Source: Tricholoma matsutake
Lineage: Eukaryota; Basidiomycota; Agaricomycetes; Agaricales; Tricholomataceae
Direction: 5' to 3'
Assembly (NCBI GenBank): GCA_026075535.2
Contig: AP026538.1
Location: 2,604,001 to 2,668,000 of the forward strand
DNA length: 64,000 nt
Shown here: in pieces, positions 1 through 11,400 of the stretch
Position numbering within the stretch: position 1 is the stretch's first letter
Layout of the letters: each line of letters begins with the position of its first letter
Notes under the pieces: model-generated
The model's database searches: none
Seen by the model: only the letters and a program-made list of their open reading frames with translations
What the model was told of the DNA's origin: nothing
Position numbers and translations under genes: made by a program

Positions 1-274
1 AGCAAGGCTGCTTTCATTCCTATCGGAATCCTATGTTGTCTGATGTCTTAGCATAACTTCGGAATAGTCCTATGTGATTCCTATGACCAGAAATTCCTAG
101 GAAATTCCTAGGAAATTCTGATAGTCCAATTGGAATCACATCAGACTTGACTAGGACTAAACCTGCTATTTCATGTCAATTTGGCTGGTGAAAATGACAT
201 TGGAATATGGTCAGATTCTGATCGGAATCATCGGAATCATTGGATTCCTATAGGAATACAGGGGGGAGTGTAAA
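1..274. mobile_element. Right end of TIR element, family X (copy X1)
   Basis: Non-coding terminus that ends in a G-run followed by AGTGTAAA at 267-274. The same end occurs at 20,214-20,221 and about 32,925-32,932, and in inverted form at 18,325. The inner 260 bp are packed with short words GGAATC/GATTCC in both orientations, including TTCCTAGGAA blocks at about 95-118. The integrase C-terminal coding of gypsy element 1 starts immediately to its right, so X1 appears to have inserted into that gene. The left end lies outside the window. The superfamily is not recognised; the shared termini are seen directly. Confidence 0.55.
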
Positions 275-1500
275 GACCTCTCCTCCAAAATCATATGGTT
301 CTGCCTTCATCTTATTTGGGAAGAGTGCATCATCATTGGGGTAATGTGGCCTCAACAGTCCCACATGGAACCTTTTATGGATTTGCCTCTTGGCGAGGTC
401 AGTTAGTAATTACAACTCATAATTGGATGTTGCAGGTATCGCCTTCGACACTCTGTATGGTCCCATGAACTTTGAAACCAGTTTACTTGCCCTACCTTTG
501 GGCATGGTTATGTTTTTTGTTGATAGGTAGATGAGATTGTCTTCCTTTATTTTTGGCTCTGGACACTGTCTTTCATTGGCATGACATTGCTGAAATACTC
601 ATGACTCAATCAATGTGTTGTGCACCAGCATCATATTCCTGAGAGCATTCATGGTGAACGTTCTGATACCAGGAGGTATCTTGTTGTTCGGCATTACTTC
701 CCTCATCATTGTGAGCATGTACCCGCAATTTATCTTGAATGGTGCTAGTCCCATAGCATTTCCTATGCTAGAGTTGATCACAAACTTGATCAATGGGCAT
801 TTCTGCACCCAGTCCCTCTGGTCTGGCTGTATCAATGCCCTGAACATTTGTCCGATGGACCTATTGCCCCGTTTCATTGCTCCATCCATTTGTGGGTGGA
901 AGGCTGTTGACATTAGGAGCTTTGTTCCTAATATTCTATGAAGTTCATGCCACCACTTCAACGTGAATTTTGGATCTCAATCACATACAATCGATTGTGG
1001 TAATCCATGGAGTCTTACAACTTTGCGCATGTAAATCACTGACAGTTGGGACACTGTCATTTTGGTGCTCACTGGTATTAGGTGTACCATCCTGCAAATA
1101 ACTACTCATAGGTAGTTATATCCTTTCGATTCTGGGAATGGTCCTATGAAATCCATTCCTATTGATTCCCAAGGCCTATCAGCTATGGGCAGCAAGTGTA
1201 ATTTCCCCACTGGTTTCCTGTATTCTCCTTTAGCCTGTGCACATGTTATGCAGGATCAACAAAACTTTTCCATTGTCTTAAACATACCTGGCCACCAATA
1301 TCAGTGTCGCACATAGTCCACAGTATGTTGTGGCCCAAAGTGGCCCACCACTTGGTGGGCTTGTTCAAGTATCCTCAAATGCAGTGTCGTCTCGTTTGAG
1401 TTTGTATTTGGGATGCATACTATGTCCTCCCCATCTTTATTTTAGGCCCAAATGAACCCATCACACTCTCTGAACGTTGATAGGTTCACCTTGTGATCTA
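275..1500 (-). pseudogene. Gypsy 1 integrase and C-terminal region (relic)
   Basis: Minus-strand translation, with stops, shows the integrase H2C2-like start near 1,330-1,250, the core motif GMDFIGPFP (first Asp) near 1,150, a VCD-x-DPKF block (second Asp) near 985-965, and the third-catalytic-residue block at 599-961. There the expected Glu is Lys (MDGAMKRGNRS, where the family normally has a Glu before R-A-N-R). A GPY-like C-terminal segment follows (KLVSKFMGPYRVSK, then RFHVGLLRPHYPNDDALFP) and runs to the X1 junction at 275. The residue change and stops argue that it is inactive. Family assignment is firm; exact limits are not. Confidence 0.75.
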
Positions 1501-1504
1501 AGCT

Positions 1505-2400
1505 CTGGGAATGTCTCCAAAGGCATTGACACATTACCACACATGCTCCCAATGCCTACAAACCCCATGAGACTGCTCTGAAACTATTTTGAGTGACTTT
1601 GAACAATTTTGAACAATTTTGAATGACTTTGAACAACTTCGCAACACTTTGAGCAAGTTTGAACAACTTTGCAGCACCTCAAATGCCTTTGGCCACCGTA
1701 TGCCTATCACACCGCCCTTCAGACACATGCAGCACATTTGGTATGAGTTAGTGCATCGCATATCGAGCACCACTGGACACGAGGAGACACAATGACAGGA
1801 TTTTAGGACGTGATTGTGGCGCTTTGATGTCTTGATGATATATTGGATCAATAGGACAGGTACCCATAATAAATTGTGACTCTATACATTTCCCTTCTCA
1901 TCATCTTTCATTTATTTTTGATTTGCAAAGTTCTTTATTGTTTTATATCTTGCCTCATGTATTCCTCATGTTTTATTTCCTTTTAAGTACCATCTCTTCC
2001 AAACATATATAGCCTTGTACTAGCTACTTACAAGGACAGAATAGATTGTCCTCTCACATCAATTGTCTGATTTAAGAGCAATTCTCTTGAGTCCAAGCCT
2101 CTCAACTTAGTCTCGAAGTTCAGTGTTTTATGCCGAACTTCTTCGAATTTCTCATACTAGCTTCTCGAAACAATCGTCTATTGTCTATCCCCTCTCAAGG
2201 CCTTTCTACATCTTTATAGTCTATCCTCAGCCTTCATCAAAATTGTCCTCGTCCTCTATAAGCCCCTCAAACTTCTTTGAACTTTCCTCGAACATTATCG
2301 CAGCACTTCGTACACTCTCGAACCTCATTGAACATCATTGGACCCTCTCTAAAGTCATTTCCCTAACCTCGGGTAACAGCGGTGATATTTAGTACCACCT
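1505..2400. other. Non-coding insertion in gypsy 1 pol, LTR-like
   Basis: The segment separates the end of the RNase H/linker coding (2,423) from the integrase zinc region (below 1,500), where the family has continuous coding. It contains a degenerate run of about 10-bp TTTTGAACAA units (1,585-1,680), a TATA-like TATATAG at about 2,008 and several CTTCGAA/TCGAAC words at 2,100-2,330. This composition suits a solo LTR or a non-autonomous element. No clean TG...CA ends or target duplication were found, so the class is unresolved. Confidence 0.35.
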
Positions 2401-2422
2401 TGCAACCTTCTTCTAACCTGTG

Positions 2423-4632
2423 TTATACCATCCGAAGCCTTTTTGTGGGTTTTGTTTGGGTTTCCTGGTCGAGCATCATCAACATGGGGTGTATTGTTAT
2501 CTTTTCCTTCAATTTCTTAAACCAAGGATCCATGAGGTATCCCTCATGAATACTATCCTCAAACATATCTGTATGAGATAGCACCATACAAAGATCTGTT
2601 CCTTTTGCTCTTGATTCAAAGATCATGGGGTCCTCCCATGTTTGTCCACCATCTGGTGGATCCTTAGGTTCTTCTGTAATGGCAGCCATATTCGCTGCTA
2701 ATGCATCCCGTTCTTGGATGCATTCTCTTAGTGCTTGTATTTCTGTGACCACCTTGGCAGAGTTTGTCCTTCGAACTCTTGATTTGATGACACCCTCTTC
2801 AACTTCAAAGAGTCTCTCCCATGGGAGATCATTGTGTTCTGGATCCAAGCAAACATCTGCATTCACGTAGTCATGTAACTCTGGCACCTCTGTCCAGTAG
2901 TCATGCTCATAGTGTTGCAATAGTGCATCCGCTACCTTATTCAAGGTTCCTTTGATGTACCTGATGTCAAAGTCAAATCGGGTGAGGTAGTCCATCCACC
3001 TCGTCTGCCTACTGGAAAGACATGGCTGCATCTTTAAGAATGTCTGTCACCACATGTATTTGATACCCTAGGAGTTTGTCCTCCCATTTCAGGAGGGCTT
3101 CCAGTATAGCCAGTGTTTCATGTTTGAACACTCGGTAGTTCCTCTGGGCATCCATGAACTTTTGAGACATGAACCCCGCTGGGCGACATGTCTGCCAAGT
3201 TTCACCTTGTCCATACATGGCGCCTACACCATAGACGGATGCATTGCATATGACCCATATGGGTTCATCCTTCGTAGCATTGATAGGACGTAATATAGGC
3301 ATCCAACAGCAGATGGATTTTATTATCTGAAAGCACTTTTTGTGCAGCAGTTTCCAATAGAATGGTGTTCCATTCACCGTCATACCAGCCAATAGGCTGG
3401 TATACACCATAATGTCTGGTAAGAAATGAGCCAGATATTGTACGAGGCCTAAAAACATCTGTACATTGTTGAAGTTACAGGGTCTATTCCACTCCCTTAT
3501 CTTTGCCATTTTATTGGTGTCCATGTGGAGGCCTTTTTCATCTATCATGTGTCCAAGGCATTCCACCTTGTCTGCATATAGTTTGCACTTCTCCCTTTTG
3601 AGATAGAACTTGTGTTCATGTAGATGTGTGAACACCAATCCCAGATGTCTCTGGTGCTCCTGCACCGATTGACTAAAGACAAATATGTTGTCCAGATAAA
3701 CGTGTAGGAATATGCCTATGAATTCCCGGAATATCGTGTTCATCGCATGTTGAAATGTCGACGGGGCGTTGCAATTGCCCTGTTGCATCACATTGCTCAC
3801 AAATGTGCCATAGATCATTGGGAATGTGGTCTTATGCACATCATCTGGGACTATGTGTATCTGTTCATATGCATCCGACAAGTCAATCTTAGAGCATATT
3901 GTTGCTCTGGCCACATCGAGATGAATAGTGTCTTGTTCCAGTAAAGGTGTCACGTCCTTCACCGTATTATCATTCTGCTGTTGCCCATCAACGACAGTTC
4001 TCAGCTTATTTGTCTTTTTCCTGACACAGAGCATAGGTGCTGCTTGTTCAGCCTGAGCCTGTTCCCACCATCCCACATGCATATAATATGCAATTTTTTC
4101 TGCAAGCTCGGGCTTCAATGAGTCCGGGCAATGTGGATTGTGGTACTTGTACCTCTTCTCCTCATCAACCAGTGGTATTCAATGGTTGACATTTCAAAGA
4201 GGCGGCAGCTTTTCTGGTGCTCCTCTCATGATGTCTTCACATGTCTTCATCCATTCCTCATGTAAACGAGGAATGTCCTTCTCCATTAACAAACCTTTTT
4301 GGTTCATTTTGTTCAACTGTTTGTCCATCACTGCCATCAGGACTCTATTCATCCTGTTGGCATCTTCTCTGCCTCTCGGCTGGTAATTCCTGCAGGAACT
4401 ACCTTTCTCCCCTTCTTTTCGAGGCAAACACCTCGAAAATTCATGGACAATTTTGTTCACTTCCTTCATCTCATCTAACAATTGCTTCAGATCTGTCGAA
4501 GGTAGCTGCCTGTTCAACCATCCTTTTGACATCATCTATCGTGATGTTGTCTCCAGGTCCCAACAGAACTGGGAACGATAAAGGAAGTCCTTTGCCAGGT
4601 CCATGTTCATCCTCATCAATCTCCTCCTCTAC
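2423..4632 (-). pseudogene. Gypsy 1 reverse transcriptase and RNase H (relic)
   Basis: The best piece is 369 codons at 3,009-4,118: GWWEQAQAEQAAPMLCV, RT palm motifs SKIDLSDAYEQIHIV, the catalytic-box region VYLDNIFVFS (the family usually has an Asp-Asp pair, so the second Asp is Asn here), and LGHMIDEKGLHMD. RNase H follows with VICNASVYGVGAMYG (first Asp replaced by Asn) and HETLAILEALLKWE. A frameshift leads into 2,423-3,031, starting with WMDYLTRFDFDIRYIKG, the usual RNase H end. Upstream, 4,194-4,632 holds the acidic linker that precedes RT. Two catalytic Asp-to-Asn changes match G-to-A mutation and suggest an inactive enzyme. Confidence 0.8.
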
Positions 4633-6173
4633 TAGTGTTTGAAGGTCCAGTCTATAGGACTGACAAAAAACCAACAACTGAACTGGAGCGACACACAGTT
4701 TGGTCCATTTTTTGGTTGCAGTTGCCCAGATTTGGCACCAGTCCGGTTGCCAGTTGCCTTAATTTGAAAATATTTGAAAACTGTTTAAAGACCAGTTGCA
4801 AACAGTTGCAACTGGTCTTCTCACAGTATATAAAATATTACAAAGGTACTTACAATAAACTAATGTAGATACTATTAATCTTTACTATTTCTACTGTTAT
4901 ATAGCAAAGTGAAGCATGCCCAGGGAAAGTATTGGTTGGTGAGGGATTATATAGCTCTGTGGCTGCACATGGACCTTTTGGTCATGTGTGCTGCCCAAAA
5001 AACAAAGTGGCACCACTTTGCAAAATGGTTCCCATGACCACCAATAACCCACAATGCCACTTCCCCCACTCCTCTATCCACCCACCTACAATGCCCACTA
5101 CCTCAAAAACAATGCACTGCAACTGAAAGGACACATGGGGCCCAAACAACGCTAGTGGTCATCTTGGGCTTGTAGGTATGTTTGTATTTTTATTGATTTC
5201 TTTTTTCTATTAACCAGTTTACTTCATTTTTTAGGATCTTACATCTACTAACTGCCATCTACATACCCCTGTGCCACTGCTGTGGGCCTCTGCTCACAGG
5301 GTGGCAATGGGTCCTATTTCTGGCCAATGCTGATGATGTGGCACCAACAATGGCAGCAGACGACAATGGCAACGTGGCACCACCAATGAGAACAGCCCCA
5401 CCACCAATGACAATGGCTCCACCACCACCCCTCCCTGCTGCCATACCACAACCAATGTGATGTCACACAGAACCGCCAGCCCACCTGCAAGCCACTGCTC
5501 GCAGGGGGAGATGGAGGTGCTGAATGACAATGCAAATGGGTGGGTGCAACAAACAACAATGCGAACAGGCTGGGACAATGAATGACACTGACAGGGGGGG
5601 CCAATGAACAATGATGTGAATGGTTGGGGACAATGACAACAATGACAAAGAACAATGCAGGGGACTATGAACACCAATGCAAACAGAGGGGGGCCAATGA
5701 ACAACAACATGACCAGGGGGTACCATGGATGACAATGCAAATGGGGAGATATGAACAACAACACGAACAGGAGGGGGGGGGTGATGAGCAACAATGTGGG
5801 GATGTTTGAACAACAACACAAACAGGGTGGGGATGACAAACAACATATGATGCCCCATCTCACTACAAACGCGAGGTGGGGCCATTGTTTTTCTTTCTCT
5901 TTTTCTTTTCTTTTCTTTTTCTCTTCTATTAACAACCTATAACTGCTGCGAGCACCTGCTCACAGGGTGCTATTTATTAAATATATAGCAAACTTTAGTT
6001 AGAGACAAAAAATGCTGGAAAAACCAGTGGCGACTGGTTTTTTGAGGGCAACTGAACCGACTAGGACCAGTCCTAGTCGGTTTGGTTGCAGTTGCTCTAA
6101 GTTGGGTGCCCATTGCAACCGGTTGCCCATCTTGGGGTCAAAAAACCGGACCAAACCAGACCTTAAAACACTA
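4633..6173. mobile_element. hAT-like non-autonomous element A
   Basis: Left end TAGTGTTTGAAGGTCC at 4,633; the right end at 6,173 reads TAGTGTTTTAAGGTCT on the other strand. The subterminal DNA is rich in CCGGTT and GGTTGCAGTTGC words on both sides. The flanking 8-mers are TCCTCTAC and TTCTTGAC, which agree at 5 of 8 positions and are consistent with a decayed hAT target duplication. The element sits between the RT linker and the protease of gypsy 1. No transposase is visible. The interior includes a minisatellite. Confidence 0.6.
5480..5870. repeat. Degenerate minisatellite inside element A
   Basis: Imperfect tandem units of about 55-60 bp built on AACAACAACACGAACAGG followed by a G-run and GATGA-CAATG-type words. 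The clearest units start near 5,698, 5,755 and 5,809. Long open frames on both strands here are repeat artefacts and are not called as genes. Confidence 0.55.
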
Positions 6174-6772
6174 TTCTTGACGATCAGTATACACATCTTA
6201 TCTGGTGGTTTTTTGATCCTAGGTGCGCATTCCAGTCATTCATTGGTGCCTTTCAGCATCCCTACCTTCTTGACAGGTTCTTTTACCCCCTGTCCATCTT
6301 CCCAAAACCTCATGGCTTGCCTGCTTACCAATAAGTACGCATCTGGGCTCTCCTGTAATGCCGGGAGCACTTCTTTCTTATGTCTGATTTCATTCTTATT
6401 GAAATCTAGCACGATACCATGCTTTCTCATAAACAGTGTTCCTAAGATTACATCATATCTATCAATGTTCACTATATCAAAATAGTGTTTCACATCTATG
6501 TGCCCATATTTTATGCATGCTTTTGTGCCATAATTTATTTTTGCCTGACTTCCCCTTGTCCCCAACTGCACTGGGACTTGTTCAGTCAATTTGTAGACCT
6601 TTAGGTCTGCAATGCATACTAACTCTGGTGATACTGCATCTGTGGTACACCCTGAGTCCAGCAGCACTACCACTGCTTGTCTGTTCAGTTTCACCACTAC
6701 GATGAAGCTCTTTGCTTCATCCTTCAGCTGTACTGGTCTGTCCAGTACTTTGCTGGACTTCCTTATCTTAGT
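6174..6772 (-). pseudogene. Gypsy 1 retropepsin-like protease (relic)
   Basis: Minus-strand frame at 6,236-6,697 has the aspartic-protease signature VVVLLDSGCTTDAVSPELV and, about 60 residues later, a DVILGTLFMRKHGIVLDF block, the flap and second conserved segment of retropepsins. It lies between gag (above 7,529) and RT (below 4,632), as expected in Ty3/gypsy. Two hAT-like insertions flank it, so the protein is split even though this segment is open. Confidence 0.7.
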
Positions 6773-7528
6773 TAGTGTTTTAAGGTCCAGTTAAGTCCGG
6801 TTTTTTATGTCTAAATGGGGCAACCAGAACCGCAACCGGTCCAAACCGGTTTTTTGTTGTAAAATTTGTCATGCCAATACAACCTATCTGTTTCTCAATA
6901 ACTATTATGTGGACAATTTAATCGCTATGTAGGCACTTGGACATTGTAATTCCCTGGCGATTGGTCCAAATTTTAAGAGATTTTATTAAGATCTGACTGA
7001 TATATGACCAGAACAAAAGTACATTGTATTACATGTTGTAGTTTGTAGTTTGTTAGTTTGTAGTTTGTTGTGTGTATTTACAACTTGTCAGGGGTGTTAA
7101 ATGAATCAAATGCACATCATACAAACATTTATGTATGTTACTCCTTTGCCCTGGATAATGTCTAATTGTGCCCAATATTTTTGTAGCACAAGGTATAAGC
7201 AGTACAATCACAACTACTCAAATCATGACAAAATACTCACATCAAAATGTATTTGGTCATATCTCTCTCAGTTCTTAACCATTTTCAATGATCCAGGGAG
7301 CGAAATTGATGGGATTATGTGTGGAAATGTTGGAGTATAGCTCACGTGACATATTAACTGGTTACAACTGGTTTTTATTGGTTCAATGATATTCTTCAAA
7401 GTGAAAGACTGGCAACTGGACTGCAAAAGACCGGTCCTATAAATAGCCCCCTGGTGAACCGGACTTTGGTTCAGTTCAGTTTGGTTTCCGTCTTTTTCTG
7501 GTTCATAGGACCGGACTTTCAAACACTA
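6773..7528. mobile_element. hAT-like non-autonomous element B with 8-bp target duplication
   Basis: Ends are TAGTGTTTTAAGGTCCAG at 6,773 and, inverted, TAGTGTTTGAAAGTCCGG ending at 7,528. The flanks are a perfect 8-bp direct repeat, ATCTTAGT at 6,765-6,772 and 7,529-7,536. The length is 756 bp. Subterminal CCGGTT/AACCGG words are shared with element A. An 8-bp duplication and TAGTG-type TIRs fit the hAT superfamily. No transposase is encoded. Confidence 0.85.
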
Positions 7529-10422
7529 ATCTTAGTCGATGATCTTTCATCTACTATCTTCTTTACCTTTGGTGGGGGTAATTCCTCCCCCATTTTTAAG
7601 GCTGTGATCAGCACCTTTGATTCATAGATGATTTTATCATGTTTGTCAGAGTTGGAAAACTCTGATGACTCTTTATCATTATCTCCCCATCCTCCTTCTT
7701 CATCTGTATCATCATCAAATGTGACGTCTTTGTCACTATCCGATACTTCTACCAATAGAGGAAAGTCCTCTTCCTCTGATGACAAGTCATTTGTCTCCTC
7801 AAACTCCCAACTATCCCTATCAATGAGGTTCTCCTCATCTAATTCCGTTCAGAGTGCATACATGTGTGCTCCCCTTTTATCATCATCACTGCTCTCTTCT
7901 TGGAGATCGAGGTTGTCAAATTCAAATTCCTCTCCTTCAGAGCTATACTGTGAACCCTCATAAGGTTCATCTTCTTTGTCTTCCCTTCCCTGGGAAGGCC
8001 CTCCTCTTCTTCTTTTTCCTTGGAGAGGTCTTCCTCTCCATCCTCATCCTCTTGGATAACTTCTCTTGCCACTTACATCTGCGTGGACGTACCTTTGCCT
8101 TTCTTCTTGGATGGACATTTCTTGTCTTTGGCCATGTGGCCAATTTCCCCACAATTGAAACATTTCTTTGCTCCCAAAGAAATATTCCTTCTAGTGGTTC
8201 CCGTCGTTTTATTGGGTTCTCTTGCTTTTGATGTAGAAGGTTCCTTTCTCGTTGGCTTGCTACATACCCTTTAGTATGTCTCCTTCTGTTGGCCATTACT
8301 TCCCGACGCGCTTCATTGGTTGTCCTGTCATTCAACAGGCTTTTGATATTCATTATCACCATATGGTTTTTGCATGGTGTTCTCTCTAGAGGCATATTTC
8401 ATCACTCTTATCGTCCTTTGTTCATTCCAATAACAGGACATCTGTATGGTGATTTCTTCTGCCTTTCTCAAGTGGTGGAGTATGGATTCCATCTTGGAAT
8501 ACTCTGGCATTACATCTCTACTGAGCAAATGCTCAAAGATTTTCCTTGGAAGCCTCATTACATAGTGCTTCTTGAACATATACCTATTGGGTGGTCTCAC
8601 CATCCGATCCATGTATCTAGTCAGTCAATGGTAGAATGCAATGACTCCTTCATTTGGAGTGTATGTTGCGCTCCAGAAGTTATCTGTCACTACCCCTAAG
8701 GCAGTGTTGTGTATAAAATGGTTGTACAGCCCAGTTATTACCGTTGTGAATGACCATGCTTCTTGTCAATGGTCCATGCCATCAATATTGTCATTATACA
8801 ATGTCAAGGCAGTCCCTTGAAGAAATATGGCCATGCATACTACATGTTTTGAGTCCATTTCTGGTCTGCAGAACCAGTTTATGCGAAACCACCTGAGGAG
8901 GCTTACTAGCCACCTCTCAAACACCTCGGTGTCCTCCTCACCTTCATATGCCTTAGGCTCTGGTACCTTTGGTGGTTTCATTTGGTTATGGTTGACCCTT
9001 TGGCTGACCTGTCTTTCTATCAGGTTTCGATACTTGTCATGTATTGCCCTCAGATGTTTCATAGGTTGAGGTGCTCCTCTACCTTTATATGCCTCTAGTT
9101 CCAAGGTCGACGCTCATATATATGGGGTATTATAGGCCAATGTCCAAGATGTGTCCCTCAGCTCTGCGCTATATCCGAACAGATGGGGTTGCCTCCTTTC
9201 CACATCTTCTTCTTCGTCAGTGGGTGGTCCACTTCCATCATCACTGCTATCCGATGGATCCCCATTGTTCCTGCCTCTACCTCGACCTCCTGGTCCATTC
9301 CCAGGTGGTCTCTTGGGCAGTTCTCCTCCAGATCCCTCTCTCTTAATGGTTTTGCCTTTCTTACCTGCCTGATCCTTCCAGTCCTTACCGCTAACTGGTG
9401 GTATACTCTCCCTCTTGAGCTGTTGCTCAGGTCTAGTATCCCTGGGTCAGTTATGTATCATGATTGAAAACAATCCCTTGGTCCGGCACTGAGGTTTGTC
9501 CCATCTCCTTTATTTGCGAGATATGGATCCTCTGGTGGATGACTCACTCCCCAACTTCTGTTTCCAAAGTAGGAATTCCCACTTGTTGATGATGTCGCTG
9601 CATCATTTGCTACTTGTGGTGGACTTCTTAATATTTCAATGGCATTCCATCATTGTTCCTCTGATTCAATTGACTCACCTGGTTGGCATGGCAATTCCAG
9701 GCTCGCTTCCATCTTCTTCAATGTATCTGGCATTGAAGGTGACGATTCCACTTCATCTCGGAACATTTCATCGTTCCAAATGACGTGTTGCCTGCTCTAG
9801 CCAGGTCCACCTCCATGACTGTGAGGAAAACCTTCCAATTGTGAGGTTTGAAACCCTTTGGAGGTGGCATCCTCTGAGCCTTGTCAAGCAGTGTTCCTTC
9901 ATTCCCCACATTGGTAATACCCCTGGCTAACCAGCAAATGCACTTGTTCCATTCATTCTGGCTAAATCCTGGACCTGGGCCCTTCTCTTGAATGAGCACC
10001 ATGGTATCACACCATGCACCCATCTCATGATCCACCATATCCCCAAGTCCTCGTGCTGCACTTCTCATTGATGTGAGTCCAGGTGGTCCACCATCTGGCA
10101 GTACCTCAGTCATAATTGACGGAACATTATCATCCTGCAGTGTGGAGCTTTTAGCCCCCCCTTCTATTTCCAGAGATTCCACCCATTCCGGGGTTGAGAA
10201 GTTTGGCGATGAGGTATTCACCTCAGGAAACAGCAATACAGGGTGTTTTCTGTCCCTCACGTGCTCTATCGGCAGCTCTGATGTGGCAGCATCAGGTGTT
10301 GTTTTCTCTGTTTTCTCCATCACTTGCTGGGGGTTATTGGGAGCATCAGCTCTGTTGCCCCTGGCTCCTTGCTTTCTTTGCCTTTTTGGCATTTTGTGTT
10401 GTTGGGTGCATGTCGTCGCCAT
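7529..10422 (-). pseudogene. Gypsy 1 gag polyprotein (relic)
   Basis: Likely start at 10,422 (a basic, Gln-rich N-terminus). Segments are 9,718-10,422, 8,766-9,104 (PEPKAYEGEEDTEVFERWL, the retrotransposon gag domain), 8,328-8,612 (gag helix region with HLRKAEE) and 7,839-8,395. A zinc knuckle is visible near 8,170-8,120 in one frame: CFNCGEIGHMAKDKKC, spaced C-x2-C-x4-H-x6-C, two residues longer than the usual CCHC knuckle. An acidic linker continues at 7,529-7,785. At least three frame changes separate the pieces. Confidence 0.7.
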
Positions 10423-10702
10423 GTTTTAAACTGGAAATTCTATTTTAGAATTTCCTCTAGTAGATTACACTGGGTATCCCTAGTATATCAAAAAAGTAAA
10501 GTCTATTCAAAAAAGTGTAAGGGTGTGGTAGTAGTTGCTTACTTAGCCACCTGATGAGAATATAACAGTATGTAGTATTCTTGATATAGTGGTAGTGTAA
10601 GGCTTGGGAGATCCTGGTACTAGCTGGTTGGCTATGTATATCCAGGGTCTCCTGTATTATGTAAGCTCACCTACCCGATTGGGTAGTGGCCCTCTACATG
10701 AT
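10423..10702. other. Spacer between gypsy 1 gag and Helitron 1
   Basis: About 280 bp without coding. It would hold the 5' untranslated region, and possibly the 5' LTR, of gypsy 1, but no TG...CA ends, primer-binding site or partner LTR were found in the window. The words TAGTGTAAGG and GTGTAAGGGTGTGG recur. Nothing firm can be assigned. Confidence 0.4.
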
Positions 10703-11400
10703 TCATGCAGATGAATCAGCCTGAATCGCTGTTGAATTGCCACCCTGAATTGCCATTGAATTGTCTACTCTGACTGCTACTATTGGACAAGAAGAAGCCA
10801 GTATTTGGTCTTGGTCATTTAGATGTGCCTGCAAGCTCATGCCTGGTAGTGCAAATGTATAAACAAGGCAGGATGTAGTGTCTGTCTCCCTTCCTCTAGA
10901 ATGTTCACAGCTTGAGCATTGTTGGGTAGATGAAGTCACATGTTGGCCAGTGTTAAGCAATTGCTCTAGTATGCTATGGACACTTGCAAATTCCCCAAAC
11001 TCAAATTCTTCTGAGGCATTTGCAAGAAGCTGCCTGAAATTGTCTCGGATTGTTTCCAAAGAAAGGCCATGAGTGGGTGTGAGGATGGTGTGATTTTGAA
11101 ACTCATTCAGCAGAGCAGCCATGGAGTTGTTCTCTAAGTTTCTTCAAGCTGACTGGTTAGTGTGGGAGAGGTTCTTCCATATGTTAAAAAGAATAGTTAT
11201 AGCTGCATCATATGCAGAACTATTGTTTGACCATTGGGTGCCAACTGGCTGCACAGCACCTGTGATGACAGGAGAGGTGTCTGAGAGCTGTGGCTTTTTA
11301 TTTGGTGAAGTTAAAAAGGTTGCTAATGTGAGAGCACATTTTTCTGACTTATTAAGAGGAGGTAACTTATTCAGCATGGTTGTTGTGGGTGCATGAGGCA
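10703..11400 (-). pseudogene. Helitron 1 C-terminal Cys-protease-like tail
   Basis: After the helicase the frame reads GTQWSNNSSAYDAAITILFNIW and, past one stop near 11,141, an FEFGEFASVHSILEQLLNTG stretch and a CSSCEHS pair. From memory, basidiomycete Helitron helicases often end with a W-x-NNSCAYDA-type block that resembles a ubiquitin-hydrolase cysteine box, followed by CxxC pairs. Here the expected Cys is Ser. The homology is inferred from pattern only. Confidence 0.4.

Larger units (their letters stand above)
275..10422 (-). mobile_element. Ty3/gypsy retrotransposon 1, degenerate and interrupted
   Basis: Read on the minus strand, the order is gag (10,422 down to about 7,529), retropepsin (about 6,700-6,236), reverse transcriptase/RNase H (about 4,632-2,423) and integrase with C-terminal region (about 1,500-275). 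This is the Ty3/gypsy order PR-RT-RH-IN. Coding is broken by frameshifts, stops and at least four insertions: family X at 1-274, unassigned DNA at about 1,505-2,400, and hAT-like elements at 4,633-6,173 and 6,773-7,528. No LTR could be recognised on either side, so exact limits are uncertain. It is a different lineage from the chromodomain copies at 33-45 kb: the integrase tail here has a Glu-Pro-Tyr-Asp-Phe-Gly motif and no chromodomain is visible. Confidence 0.8.

Noticed and set aside
5294..5935. Long minus-strand open frame (213 codons) and a shorter plus-strand one in element A
   Set aside because: They track the 55-60-bp minisatellite; composition is repetitive and no domain is present.
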